This document shows, piece by piece, positions 33,370 through 42,109 of a stretch of 64,000 nt of DNA. Every line of letters starts with the position of its first letter. Position 1 is the first letter of the stretch. The DNA is from Planotetraspora phitsanulokensis. GTDB lineage: Bacteria > Actinomycetota > Actinomycetes > Streptosporangiales > Streptosporangiaceae. The notes under the pieces are model-generated. The model was not told the DNA's origin. It saw nothing but the letters and a program-made list of their open reading frames with translations, and did no database searches. Made by a program: the position numbers and the translations under genes. The stretch is from contig NZ_BOOP01000019.1 in assembly GCF_016863295.1 (NCBI RefSeq), positions 186,001-250,000 on the forward strand. Direction: 5' to 3'.

Positions 33370-36045
33370 CTAGGACTTGGCGGCGGGCTTCTTCGTGGTC
33401 GTCTTCGCCCTGGTAGAGGTCCGCTTCGGAGCCGGCGCCCGCTCCCTGCGCTCGGCGAGCAGTTCGGCCGCACGCTCAATCGTGATCTCTTCGACACCGT
33501 CGCCCTTGCGGAGGGACGCGTTGGTCTCCCCGTCGGTGACGTAGGGCCCGAAGCGGCCCTCCTTCACCACGACCGGCTTCTTCGAGTTCGGATCCACGCC
33601 GAGCTCCCGCAGTGGCGGGGCGGCCGCCGCACGGCCGCGCCCACGCGGCTTCGGCTGTGCGAACAACTCCTTGGCCTGCTCGATCGTGACCGTCAGCAGG
33701 TCGTCCTCCGACGCGAGAGACCTGGAGTCCGTGCCCTTCTTGATGTACGGGCCGAACCTGCCGTTCTGCGCGGTCACCTCCTCGCCGTCGATCTCACCGA
33801 CCACGCGGGGAAGCGTCAGCAACATCAGCGCCTGCTGAAGAGTGATCGTGTCCAGGGACATCGTCTTGAACAGCGAGCCGGTGCGCGGCTTGACGACGTC
33901 GGCCTTCCTGGTCCGCTTCTTCGTGTCGGCGGGCGGCTGCTCCTCCGGCAGGATCTCGGTGACGTACGGGCCGAACCGGCCGTCCTTGGCCACGATCGTG
34001 CGGCCGGTGGCCGGGTCGACACCGAGCTCGCGATCGCCGTTCGGACGCGAGAAGAGCTCCTCGGCCTTGTCGGCGGTCAGCTCGTCGGGGGTCATGTCCT
34101 CCGGGATGTTCACCCGGGCGCCCTCGCGGTCGAGGTACGGCCCGTACCGGCCGACCCTGATCACGATGTCGCTGCCCCTGATCGGGAACGAGCTGATCTC
34201 CTTGGCGTCGATCTCGCCGAGGTCGGTGACCATCTCCTTGAGTCCCTCGTCGCCCTCTTCGCCGTAGTAGAACCGGCGCAGCTCGGGAACCCGCTCCGCC
34301 CGGTCGTTGGCGATGTCGTCGAGGACCTTCTCCATGTCGGCGGTGAAGTCGTAGTCGACGAGGTTGCCGAAGTGCTGCTCCAGCAGGTTGACCACGGCGA
34401 AGGCCAGGAACGACGGCACCAGCGCGGTGCCCTTCTTGAAGACGTACCCCCGGTCGAGGATCGTCCCGATGATCGACGCGTACGTCGACGGGCGGCCGAT
34501 CTCGCGGTCTTCCAGCTCCTTGACCAGCGACGCCTCGGTGTAGCGGGCGGGCGGCTTGGTCGAGTGGCCCAGCGCGGTCAGGTCCCTGGCCGTCAGGCGG
34601 TCGCCCTCGGTCAGGTTCGGCAGGCGCTTCTCCGAGTCGTCCCTGTCGGTGGACGGGTCGTCGGCTCCCTCGACGTACGCCTTGAGGAACCCGTAGAACG
34701 TGATCGTCCGGCCGGTGGCGCTGAACTCGACGTTCTCCCCGGTGCTGGACGCGCCGGCGACCTTGACCGACACCGACTCGCCGACGGCGTCCTTCATCTG
34801 GGAGGCGACCGTCCGCTGCCAGATCAGCTCGTACAGGCGGAACATGTCGCCGGACAACCCGGTCTCACCGGGCGTGCGGAACTCCTCGCCGGACGGGCGG
34901 ATCGCCTCGTGGGCCTCCTGGGCGTTCTTGACCTTGCTCGTGTAGACCCGCGGCTTGTCGGGCACGTAGGCCGAGCCGTACAGCTTGATGGCCTGGCCCC
35001 GCGCGGCGGCGACGGCCGTCTCCGACAGCGTGATGCTGTCGGTACGCATGTAGGTGATGAAGCCGTTCTCGTAGAGCCGCTGGGCGATCTGCATCGTGTA
35101 CTTCGCGGAGAAGCCCAGCTTGCGGCTCGCCTCCTGCTGCAGCGTCGTGGTCCGGAACGGCGCGTACGGCTTTCGCGTGTACGGCTTGCGCTCGACGGAT
35201 CGGACGGCGTAGGAGGTGGCGGAGAGCCTGCCCGCCAGGGCTCTGGCGGACGCCTCGTCGAGGTGGAGGACGCCCGTGCCCTTCAGCGTGCCCTGCGACG
35301 TGAAGTCGCGGCCCTGGGCGACGCGCTTGCCGTCGACCCCGGTCAGCGAGGCCGTGAAGGTGCTCGGGTCGTCGGACGAGCGGCCCGTGTCGAACAGCGC
35401 CTGCAGGTCCCAGTAGTTGGCGGCGGTGAACGCCATGCGCTCCCGCTCACGCTCGACCACGAGCCGCGTCGCCACCGACTGCACCCGGCCGGCCGACAAC
35501 TTCGGCTTGACCTTCTTCCACAGGACGGGGCTGACCTCGTAGCCGTAGAGACGGTCGAGGATGCGGCGGGTCTCCTGGGCGTCGACCAACCGGAGGTTGA
35601 GGTCGCGCGGGTTGGACACCGCGTCCTGGATGGCGTGCGGGGTGATCTCGTGGAAGACCATCCGGTGCACCGGGATCTTGGGCTTGAGCACCTCGCGGAG
35701 GTGCCACGCGATGGCCTCGCCCTCGCGGTCCTCGTCAGTGGCGAGGTAGAGCTCGTCGGCCTCCTTGAGCAGCTGCTTCAGCTTGGAGACCTGAGACCTC
35801 TTGTCAGGGTTGACGACGTACAGCGGCTCGAACTCATGGTCGACGTTGACACCGAGACGCGCCCAGGCCTCACCCTTGAACTTCTCCGGGATGTCATCGG
35901 CCTTCTCCGGAAGGTCACGGATGTGCCCGATGCTGGACTCCACGATGTAGCCGCGCCCGAGGTACCCGGCGATCGTCTTCGCCTTGGCAGGCGACTCGAC
36001 GATCACCAGGCGGGTTCCGCCGGCGTTGCCGTTATTGGCTGGCAC
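33370..36045 (-). CDS. topA: DNA topoisomerase I (type IA)
   Basis: An 891-residue type IA topoisomerase. The TOPRIM domain opens RLVIVESPAKAKTIAGYLGR and has YLATDEDREGEAIAWHLREV with the acidic triad. The active-site region has the catalytic Tyr in YENGFITYMRTDSITLSETA (about residue 330). The usual helices with SAGRVQSVATRLV and ARYTEASLVKELEDREIGRPSTYASIIGT follow. The C-terminus has three repeats, IVAKDGRFGPYVTEI, TAQNGRFGPYIKKG and VVKEGRFGPYVTDG, and ends in a Lys/Ala-rich tail, as in mycobacterial TopA, instead of zinc fingers. It relaxes negative supercoils. Confidence 0.97.
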   Translation of the reverse strand: MPANNGNAGGTRLVIVESPAKAKTIAGYLGRGYIVESSIGHIRDLPEKADDIPEKFKGEAWARLGVNVDHEFEPLYVVNPDKRSQVSKLKQLLKEADELYLATDEDREGEAIAWHLREVLKPKIPVHRMVFHEITPHAIQDAVSNPRDLNLRLVDAQETRRILDRLYGYEVSPVLWKKVKPKLSAGRVQSVATRLVVERERERMAFTAANYWDLQALFDTGRSSDDPSTFTASLTGVDGKRVAQGRDFTSQGTLKGTGVLHLDEASARALAGRLSATSYAVRSVERKPYTRKPYAPFRTTTLQQEASRKLGFSAKYTMQIAQRLYENGFITYMRTDSITLSETAVAAARGQAIKLYGSAYVPDKPRVYTSKVKNAQEAHEAIRPSGEEFRTPGETGLSGDMFRLYELIWQRTVASQMKDAVGESVSVKVAGASSTGENVEFSATGRTITFYGFLKAYVEGADDPSTDRDDSEKRLPNLTEGDRLTARDLTALGHSTKPPARYTEASLVKELEDREIGRPSTYASIIGTILDRGYVFKKGTALVPSFLAFAVVNLLEQHFGNLVDYDFTADMEKVLDDIANDRAERVPELRRFYYGEEGDEGLKEMVTDLGEIDAKEISSFPIRGSDIVIRVGRYGPYLDREGARVNIPEDMTPDELTADKAEELFSRPNGDRELGVDPATGRTIVAKDGRFGPYVTEILPEEQPPADTKKRTRKADVVKPRTGSLFKTMSLDTITLQQALMLLTLPRVVGEIDGEEVTAQNGRFGPYIKKGTDSRSLASEDDLLTVTIEQAKELFAQPKPRGRGRAAAAPPLRELGVDPNSKKPVVVKEGRFGPYVTDGETNASLRKGDGVEEITIERAAELLAERRERAPAPKRTSTRAKTTTKKPAAKS

Positions 36046-36328
36046 GCTGCTTCCTACCTCGCTGTTCGCTGTTCGTTCCCCGTGCTTTCGGGCCTTGCGT
36101 TCCCGACCACTGGCGTCCTTCGTCCCTCTGACCCCGGGCGGCCCGGCGCCTGCCGCCTCGTTCGTCCCCGGTCAGGGAGCCGATTTGAAGGTACCTGGAT
36201 CCGCAAGTCCTTCCCCCTCGGGCTACCCGGTTCTGTCCGGGGATCTAACCCGCCTGGACCCGTTATCCACGAGGACGCAGAATAGAGCCGTTCGGGTTCC
36301 CTAGCACGCCCCTCGGAGACTAATCGCT

Positions 36329-36514
36329 GTGCTGGATTACTCCTACATGGACATCTATCTGCCACGCGGCACCCCGCGGGAGATAGCCAGGCAGATGCTG
36401 ACAGAGCACGCCCAGCACGGAAGCTGGGAGATCGACCGGCTGCGCCTGTATCCCGATGGGAGCAGACGTGTCCGCCTGCGGCGCAAAGTCATCCGCGCAG
36501 TTCGCACCATGTGA
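36329..36514 (+). CDS. DUF5703-family small protein
   Basis: A 61-residue basic protein of the actinomycete DUF5703 family: MLDYSYMDIYLPRGTPREIA, RQMLTEHAQHGSWEIDRLRL, YPDGSRRVRLRRKVIRAVRT, M. The family's signature is the LPRG...AR-x-LLTEHAxxGxWEIxRLRLYPDGSRRVxLRR run, which this matches almost end to end. Its role is unknown, but it is nearly always found near topA in actinomycetes, as here, where it is divergent from topA with 283 bp between. GTG start. Confidence 0.9.
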   Translation: MLDYSYMDIYLPRGTPREIARQMLTEHAQHGSWEIDRLRLYPDGSRRVRLRRKVIRAVRTM

Positions 36515-36844
36515 GTAATACTCACGCGACGGACCGGCCAAATGCGCTTTGCCCGCCCCGGGCCGCGCCCCCGGAACGGGCAAAGCATCTTTGCTCACCA
36601 CCGCCTGGGCGGCGGGGGAGCGTCTCTGGTCGTCCGCGCCAGGGGCGGAACGGGCGGCTGATGTGCCGTCCCTCACCCTGACGTGGACGAGTGATATTTG
36701 TTACTTTCCGCCAGTACGACCTCTACCGAGGGTGCTTCCGGCGAAAAGCTGTGAAGGGCTTGGCGCCACATCCAGCCGGAACGAGTTCCGGCTGGGATCA
36801 GTTCCGGCCGGGTCGTCCCCGGCCGGAGTCGCTTCGGACAGACG
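36515..36844. other. Intergenic stretch with GC-rich hairpins
   Basis: No gene is supported. It holds the chaplin-protein terminator at 36804 and several CCGGC-type repeats around 36775-36850. Confidence 0.4.
36804..36826 (-). terminator. Terminator of the chaplin-repeat gene
   Basis: CCGGCCGGG and CCCGGCCGG close on a TCGTC loop, 19 bp after the stop. Confidence 0.75.
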
Positions 36845-38629
36845 TCACTTCCGGCCGACGCGGACGCGCCGGGTCACGGCGAACAGGCTCGCCGAAGCGG
36901 CGAACATGGCACCAAGGAGCAGGGCGGCGAGCGAACCGGAGTTCATGCCGGTCACGCCGACCGGCTGCTCCGCGCTCATCAGACCGAGGTTCTTGAGGGG
37001 CAGCGCGTCGGTCGTCTCGTCGAGGTCGCCCGTCGGCAGCGTGTCGGTCACGCCGCTGACGGTGTTCTTGCCCGTGAGGGTCCGCGCCGTCTTGTCCAGG
37101 CTGCCGCTGGGCAGCGCGTCGGGAGCGCCCGGCAGCGCCGGGAGGCCCGTCATGCTCGGCAGGTCGCCGACGGCCGGCGCCGACGGAGTCGCCGCGGCGC
37201 TCATCTGCCGCACGCCGTTGGCCTCCTTCAGCCCCGACAGGGCCGGAACGGCGGGGAGCGCGGACATCCCGTCACGGGACGCGGCCTGGTGCTGGGGACG
37301 GCCCCAGCCGCGGTGGTCGTACCGGCCGTGGTTCGAGCCGACCTGGGCGCCGCCCAGGCAGCCTGCCGCGGCGTCGCCCAGAACGGCGACGGCGTTCCCG
37401 CACACGTTCACCGGAGCCGTGATCGGGGCGATGATCTGGTTGCCCGCGAGGATTCCGTACCGACCCGAGGTGGTGTTGCGGCCTCCGCCGACACCGCCGA
37501 GCACCGAGGCGCCGCCGGCGCAGTTCGCGTTCGACCGGCCCAGCACCGCGACGGCGTTGCCGCAGAGGTTGACGGGGGCGGTGATGGGCGCCACGACCTG
37601 GTTCCCGCCAAGGATCGACGAGCCGCCCGAGGTGACGTTGTGGCCCGACCCGCTCTGGGCCCACCAGGCGCCCTTCACGGACGCGCCGCCCTTGCAGCCG
37701 CCGAAGGCGTCGCCGAGCAGAGCAACGGCGTTGCCGCAGATGTTGATCGGCAGGGTGATCGGCGCGACCACCTGGTTGCCGCCCCCGATGGAGGAACGGC
37801 CGTCGGTGACGTTGCGACCGCTCCAGCCGCCGGGCGTGGGGTACTTGACGCCGGCGCCGCCGCCGCAGCTCGCGCTGCCGTTGCCGATCGCGTTGCCGCA
37901 GACGTTCACCGGAGCGGTGATCGGCGCGACCACCTGGTTGCCGCCGCCCACGGAGGAACGGCCGTCGGTGACGTTGCGGCCGGTCGAGCCGCCGTTGCCC
38001 TTCCAACCGCCCTTCCAGCCCCCGTGACCGCCGCCCTTCCAGCCGCCGTAGCCGCCGTGACCGTGGCCGCCGCCGGAGACGGACGCGCCGCCCTGGCAGC
38101 CGGAGAACGACCTGCCGAGGACCGCGACGGAGTTGCCGCAGACGTTGATCGGCGCGGTGATGGGAGCGATGATCTGGTTGCCGCCCAGGATCGACGAGCG
38201 GCCCGAGGTGACGTTGTGACCCGCTCCACCCCTGCCGGAGCCCTGGACCGACGCGCCGCCCTTGCAGCCCGCGTCGGCGTTTCCGAAGATCGCCACGGAG
38301 TTGCCGCAGGCGTTGATCGGCGCCGTGATCGGCGCGTTGACCTGGTTGCCGCCCAGGATGCTGTGCGCGCCCGAGGTCCGGCCCGAGATGCCTCCGCCGT
38401 TCCCGCCCTGGACCGACGCTCCGCCCTTCGAGGACGCGTCGGCGTCGCCGGCGATGGCCACGGCGTTCCCGCTGATGTCGATAGGCACGGTTATCGGCAG
38501 GTTGAGCTGGTTGCCGCCACCGATCGAGCCGTCGCCCACGGTGTCGGCGTGAGCCGTGCCGCTGCCGAGGGCCATGACGCCGGCCGCGAGAAACGCTGCG
38601 GGGGCTGAGCCCTTCGCCCACGTTCGCAT
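36845..38629 (-). CDS. Seven-repeat chaplin-domain surface protein
   Basis: A secreted and membrane-attached protein of 594 residues built from seven chaplin units. The signal peptide (SAPAAFLAAGVMALGSGTAHA) ends near residue 28. Repeats start at about residues 38, 93, 149, 229, 283, 341 and 395; a typical unit is GGNQVVAPITLPINICGNAV followed by AL-x-GD-x-x-GCKGGASV, with two Cys that form the chaplin disulfide. Repeat 1 lacks both Cys (IDISGNAV, ADASSKGG). Spacers of the type RNVTDGRSS/HNVTSGRSS precede most units. Residues 460-560 are low complexity, and 563-588 form a C-terminal membrane anchor with a basic tail (RRVRVGRK); no clear LPXTG motif is seen. Streptomyces chaplins have one or two units, so this is unusually long. 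Confidence 0.9.
   Translation of the reverse strand: MRTWAKGSAPAAFLAAGVMALGSGTAHADTVGDGSIGGGNQLNLPITVPIDISGNAVAIAGDADASSKGGASVQGGNGGGISGRTSGAHSILGGNQVNAPITAPINACGNSVAIFGNADAGCKGGASVQGSGRGGAGHNVTSGRSSILGGNQIIAPITAPINVCGNSVAVLGRSFSGCQGGASVSGGGHGHGGYGGWKGGGHGGWKGGWKGNGGSTGRNVTDGRSSVGGGNQVVAPITAPVNVCGNAIGNGSASCGGGAGVKYPTPGGWSGRNVTDGRSSIGGGNQVVAPITLPINICGNAVALLGDAFGGCKGGASVKGAWWAQSGSGHNVTSGGSSILGGNQVVAPITAPVNLCGNAVAVLGRSNANCAGGASVLGGVGGGRNTTSGRYGILAGNQIIAPITAPVNVCGNAVAVLGDAAAGCLGGAQVGSNHGRYDHRGWGRPQHQAASRDGMSALPAVPALSGLKEANGVRQMSAAATPSAPAVGDLPSMTGLPALPGAPDALPSGSLDKTARTLTGKNTVSGVTDTLPTGDLDETTDALPLKNLGLMSAEQPVGVTGMNSGSLAALLLGAMFAASASLFAVTRRVRVGRK
37340..38518 (-). repeat. Seven chaplin-domain repeats
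   Basis: Seven related units, spaced 54-80 residues apart, lie inside the chaplin-repeat gene. Units 2-7 share the CGNxVAxxG...C pair; unit 1 has no Cys. The spacers vary from Gly-rich to GWKGG-rich. Confidence 0.85.
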
Positions 38630-38838
38630 AATGAATGCTCCTATGTCGTTCTTTAGGGGGTTTCCTGACAGCTCGAGACATGCGTCCAGGCCAAGGCACC
38701 ACTGGACCGTGGATCGTCGGTCACGAGATGGAGAGATTCCGCGTCACCCGCGCGGAGCCCGCCGGGCCGTGGGTGAACGGCTCAGGGCAGGCGTCGGCAC
38801 CGGCCACCGTCGAAGGGGGAGCCGGCGCTGAGGCGGGA

Positions 38839-39462
38839 TCAGTCTGGAGAGAAAGAAGGGTCGTCCGCCGCTGTGCGGACGACCGGAGGAACCACTGCCG
38901 CCAAAGGGGCGGGCAGCGAAGTGAGACGCGGCTCGAGAACCGGCCGCGCGAGATCCCCGAACATGGAGGATCCACTGCCCGTCTGCGGAACCAGCCCATG
39001 GTTTTCCGGGGCGTGGTCCGCAGTGGACGGTGAGGGGAGCACGGGCTTCGATTGACTGGTCATCCCGTCGACCGTGCGCCCCGCCATGGCCGCGGCATTC
39101 GCCGGGGCGTCGTCACTCACCGTGGGGAAATCACCGGAGCTTCCCGTGGACCCCCTGTAGGCGTCGGCCGCGGGCGACCCGCTGGAGTCCGCCGTGGGGA
39201 GAACATCGGAGAGCGCCGATCCGGCGGCGACATGCGAGAGGGCCGTCTGCGCCACGGACGTCGCCGTGCCGAAGACACCGAAGATCACACCGAGCAGCCA
39301 TCCGACGGCGATCAGCCCGCCGATGACCAGAAGGGGACCCAGACGGGAACCGGCCGCGAACCGCGCCATCCGGTCGCCCCTGCCGGACTCGGGGGCGTCG
39401 ACCGCGCACCGGACAGCGGCGGGCACAGACGTCCCCCACTGCAGTTCCGGCGTGCGCGTCAC
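38839..39462 (-). CDS. Membrane protein upstream of the chaplin-repeat gene
   Basis: A 207-residue protein with one transmembrane helix (LGPLLVIGGLIAVGWLLGVIFGVFG, about residues 42-66) after a cytoplasmic N-terminus, then an extracellular tail of about 140 residues rich in Ala, Ser and Pro (TADSSGSPAADAYRGSTGSS, SQSKPVLPSPSTADHAPENH). No domain is recognised. It lies 209 bp upstream of the chaplin gene on the same strand, so the two may be co-expressed and this could be an assembly or anchoring helper. GTG at 39462 is used; ATG at 39369 (MARFAAGSRLGPLL) is also possible and would place the helix near the N-terminus. Confidence 0.55.
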   Translation of the reverse strand: MTRTPELQWGTSVPAAVRCAVDAPESGRGDRMARFAAGSRLGPLLVIGGLIAVGWLLGVIFGVFGTATSVAQTALSHVAAGSALSDVLPTADSSGSPAADAYRGSTGSSGDFPTVSDDAPANAAAMAGRTVDGMTSQSKPVLPSPSTADHAPENHGLVPQTGSGSSMFGDLARPVLEPRLTSLPAPLAAVVPPVVRTAADDPSFSPD

Positions 39463-39556
39463 ACGACCTCCCGAGTCCGTGGAGTCCGCCCGGTGCGGAT
39501 CCCGCCCTCAACGCAGAGTCACTGTAGCCGCACACCACGTGATCACAAGAGATTTC

Positions 39557-40867
39557 TCAGCAGTAATCGAGGAATCGGTCAAGAACTCGGACCCCAAATC
39601 GGAGCGAATCCACCGGAACCCGCTCGTCGATGCCATGAAACATCCCGGAGAAGTCCAAGTCCGGGGGAAGTTGAAGGGGCGCGAAACCGAACCCGCGGAT
39701 CCCCAGACGGCTGAAGGCCTTGAGATCCGTCCCCCCACTGAGCGTGTACGGCACGACCTTCGCGCCCGGGTCCTCCTCGTGCAGGGCGCCGGCCATCGCC
39801 TTGACCAGGTCCCCGGTGAACGGGGTCTCGACCGCCACGTCGTGGTAGACGAACTCCCGGGTGACGTTCGGGCCGAGCAGTTCGTCGACCGTCTGGAAGA
39901 ACTCGTCCTCGTAGCCGGGGAGGAACCTCCCGTCGACATGGGCGGTCGCCGACTGCGGGATGACGTTGGCCTTGTATCCCGCCGCGAGTATGGTCGGGTT
40001 GGCCGTGTTGCGCAGCGTGGCGCCGATCATCCGGGCCAGGAGGCCGAGCTCGGCCACCGCCGCCTCCGCGTCCTCGGCCTTCACCTCGACCTCGAAGACC
40101 TCGTCGAAGAAGGCCTGGACCGTGGAGGTGAGCCGTACGGGCCACTCGTAACGGCCGAGACGCCCGACCGCCTCGGCGAGCTCGGTGACCGCGTTCTCGT
40201 CGTTCAGCATCGAGCCGTGGCCGGCCCGGCCCTTGGCCGTCAGCCGCATCCAGGCGATGCCCTTCTCCGCCGCCTCGATCAGATAGAGCCGGCGCGAGCC
40301 TCCGTCCTGCGCGCCCATGGTCACGCTGAAGCCGCCGACCTCCCCGATCGCCTCCGTGCACCCCTCGAAGAGGTCACGGTGGTTCTCGACCAGCCACTGG
40401 GCGCCGTAGTTGCCGCCCGCCTCCTCGTCGGCCGTGAAGGCGAGGACGACGTCACGCGGGGGCTTGCGTCCCGCACTGAGGCGCTGCCGCACGACGGCAA
40501 GGATCATGGCGTCCATGTTCTTCATGTCGACCGCGCCGCGCCCCCAGACGCAGTCGTCGGCGACCTCGCCGCTCAGCGGGTGGTGCCGCCAGTCGGCCGC
40601 GTTGAACGGCACCACGTCCAGGTGCCCGTGGAGCAGCAGGCCGTCCCTGCCGGGGTCGGCCCCCTCGATGCGGGCGATCACATTGGCCCGCCCGCTGTCG
40701 GACTCGAGGATCTCCGGCTCCAGGCCCACTTCGGCGAGCTTGGCGGCCACGTATTCCGCGGCCTTCCGCTCTCCGGGACCGGAATTGTCCCCGGCGTTCG
40801 TCGAGTCGATCCGGATGAGGTCACCACACAACTCGACGACTTCGTCCTCGCCGTTCAATGGGGTCAT
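39557..40867 (-). CDS. M20-family metallopeptidase
   Basis: A dimetal peptidase or dipeptidase of 436 residues. The catalytic domain has LLLHGHLDVVPFNAADWRHH (metal His and catalytic Asp), VWGRGAVDMKNMDAMILAVV (bridging Asp), VLAFTADEEAGGNYGAQWLV (general base Glu), and LSGGTDLKAFSRLGIRGFGF (final metal ligands and binding loop). The dimerisation domain is residues 180-310 (WMRLTAKGRAGHGSML...ARMIGATLRNTANPTILAAG). Actinomycete members act on peptides or N-acyl amino acids. ATG 40867 has GAGGAGG upstream. Confidence 0.92.
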   Translation of the reverse strand: MTPLNGEDEVVELCGDLIRIDSTNAGDNSGPGERKAAEYVAAKLAEVGLEPEILESDSGRANVIARIEGADPGRDGLLLHGHLDVVPFNAADWRHHPLSGEVADDCVWGRGAVDMKNMDAMILAVVRQRLSAGRKPPRDVVLAFTADEEAGGNYGAQWLVENHRDLFEGCTEAIGEVGGFSVTMGAQDGGSRRLYLIEAAEKGIAWMRLTAKGRAGHGSMLNDENAVTELAEAVGRLGRYEWPVRLTSTVQAFFDEVFEVEVKAEDAEAAVAELGLLARMIGATLRNTANPTILAAGYKANVIPQSATAHVDGRFLPGYEDEFFQTVDELLGPNVTREFVYHDVAVETPFTGDLVKAMAGALHEEDPGAKVVPYTLSGGTDLKAFSRLGIRGFGFAPLQLPPDLDFSGMFHGIDERVPVDSLRFGVRVLDRFLDYC

Positions 40868-41083
40868 TGCGCCTCCTCGCGCTCGCTGCCGGGCCGGCTT
40901 GCGATCTCGTACGGCATGCGGCCGGAACGGCTCGCGCCTCCATCCTGCCGTCGGCCGTCCCGGATCATCACCACGGGCCGGGCGCAAGCCGTACCCGGCC
41001 TGATTCTCGGTATGAACCAGCCATGGGACAGTGCTAACCTGTATCAGCCGACGCGGGATGACGGTCTCGCGTGCAGGCACCAC

Positions 41084-41172
41084 GTCCGGGTGGCGGAATA
41101 GGCAGACGCGCTAGCTTGAGGTGCTAGTGCCCAGTGATGGGCATGGGGGTTCAAGTCCCCCCTCGGACACCA
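41084..41172 (+). tRNA. tRNA-Leu (anticodon GAG)
   Basis: A class-II tRNA: acceptor GTCCGGG pairing with CTCGGAC, D-arm TGGCGGAATAGGCAGACGC, anticodon stem CTAGC/GCTAG with loop TTGAGGT, long variable arm TGCCCAGTGATGGGCA, T-arm with GGTTCAAGTCC, and encoded CCA. Reads CUC/CUU codons. Confidence 0.97.
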
Positions 41173-41178
41173 ATCTCG

Positions 41179-41216
41179 GTCCCGAATCTGTGCAGGTCAC
41201 AGGCTCGGGACTTTTT
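41179..41216 (+). terminator. Terminator of tRNA-Leu
   Basis: GTCCCGA and TCGGGAC with an inner CTGTG/CACAG stem, followed by TTTTT. Confidence 0.9.
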
Positions 41217-41362
41217 CATTTCCCGGGGGCGGCGGCGTCCCCGGACGCGAATCCCGACTCCCATCGATTTCCGGGCGCGCCCTCATGAAGGGCATACCGA
41301 GCCCCCACGCCCTCGATCCCCCGCACATCATCGGTCACACGGATAACCGAGCCGAATCGGGA

Positions 41363-41383
41363 ATTGAGTCGGGTCGACTCATG
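41363..41383. promoter_or_regulatory. HAIR-like operator before hsp20
   Basis: ATTGAGT-N7-ACTCATG, close to the HspR-binding HAIR consensus (CTTGAGT-N7-ACTCAAG), 56 bp before the Hsp20 start. HspR represses heat-shock genes in actinomycetes. Confidence 0.65.
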
Positions 41384-41438
41384 TTTGGTACCCTCGCCGG
41401 CCGCAAGGGCCGGCGAGTGACGGATCGTGGAGGATCAC

Positions 41439-41921
41439 ATGAGCAGCCTGACCCTGTGGAGCAGGCGCGACCCGTTCGCGGAATTCGACCGCGTGGTGCG
41501 CAGAGCGTTCGGTCCCTACTTCGCGCCGGCGACTCCCCTGAGCACGACCCGGCCGACCGGCTTCACCCCGGCCGCGGAGGTCACCCGGGACGGGGACGAC
41601 GCGGTGGTCCGCGTCGAACTTCCCGGCATCGACGTCGACAAGGACGTCGCGGTCGAGGTCGACCGTGGACGGCTGGTCGTCCGCGGCGAGCGGCGCGACG
41701 AGAAGAGCGAGGAGCGCGACGGGCGCACCCTGCGGGAGGTGCGGTACGGCTCGTTCCAGCGGTCGTTCGCTCTCCCGGCGCACGTGACCGCCGACGCGGT
41801 GACGGCGTCGTACGACGCGGGCGTCCTGAGCGTCCGGGTGGCCGGCGCCCACGCCGGAGCGGAGCCGCGGCGAATCGCCGTCACCTCCGGCGGCGAGGAC
41901 GGCAAGCAGATCGCCGCATGA
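41439..41921 (+). CDS. Hsp20/alpha-crystallin small heat-shock protein
   Basis: A 160-residue small heat-shock protein. The alpha-crystallin domain spans residues 45-145: GFTPAAEVTRDGDDAVVRVE, LPGIDVDKDVAVEVDRGRLV, VRGERRDEKSEERDGRTLRE, VRYGSFQRSFALPAHVTADA, VTASYDAGVLSVRVAG. A-x-x-x-n-G-v-L (ASYDAGVL) is the family's hallmark. It is an ATP-independent holdase. The start at ATG 41439 has GGAGG upstream, and a HAIR-like box suggests repression by HspR. Confidence 0.95.
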   Translation: MSSLTLWSRRDPFAEFDRVVRRAFGPYFAPATPLSTTRPTGFTPAAEVTRDGDDAVVRVELPGIDVDKDVAVEVDRGRLVVRGERRDEKSEERDGRTLREVRYGSFQRSFALPAHVTADAVTASYDAGVLSVRVAGAHAGAEPRRIAVTSGGEDGKQIAA

Positions 41922-41952
41922 CATGGCACGCACCGACCGGCAACCCCTGACG

Positions 41953-41987
41953 AACGGGCCCGGCCCCCACGTGGGGCCGGGCCCGTT
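41953..41987 (+). terminator. Terminator of hsp20
   Basis: A perfect 15-bp stem (AACGGGCCCGGCCCC and its complement) over a 5-nt loop. Confidence 0.88.
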
Positions 41988-42109
41988 CATCGTTTGGGCG
42001 CGTTCGGAGGGCGCCGCCGTCCACACTCGCGCCGCGTACGCCGCGGAGCGACGGAAACGCACCGGGTGGAGACCCGACCAATATGCCGGGCAGCGGCGCC
42101 GTCAAACGG

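Noticed and set aside
34372-36285. Long open frame antisense to topA
   Set aside because: Shadow of topA codons in a high-GC genome; no start signal or domain.
37340-38518. Regularly spaced repeats resembling a CRISPR array
   Set aside because: The repeats are in frame inside an open reading frame, encode chaplin units and vary in sequence and spacing; no cas genes are near.
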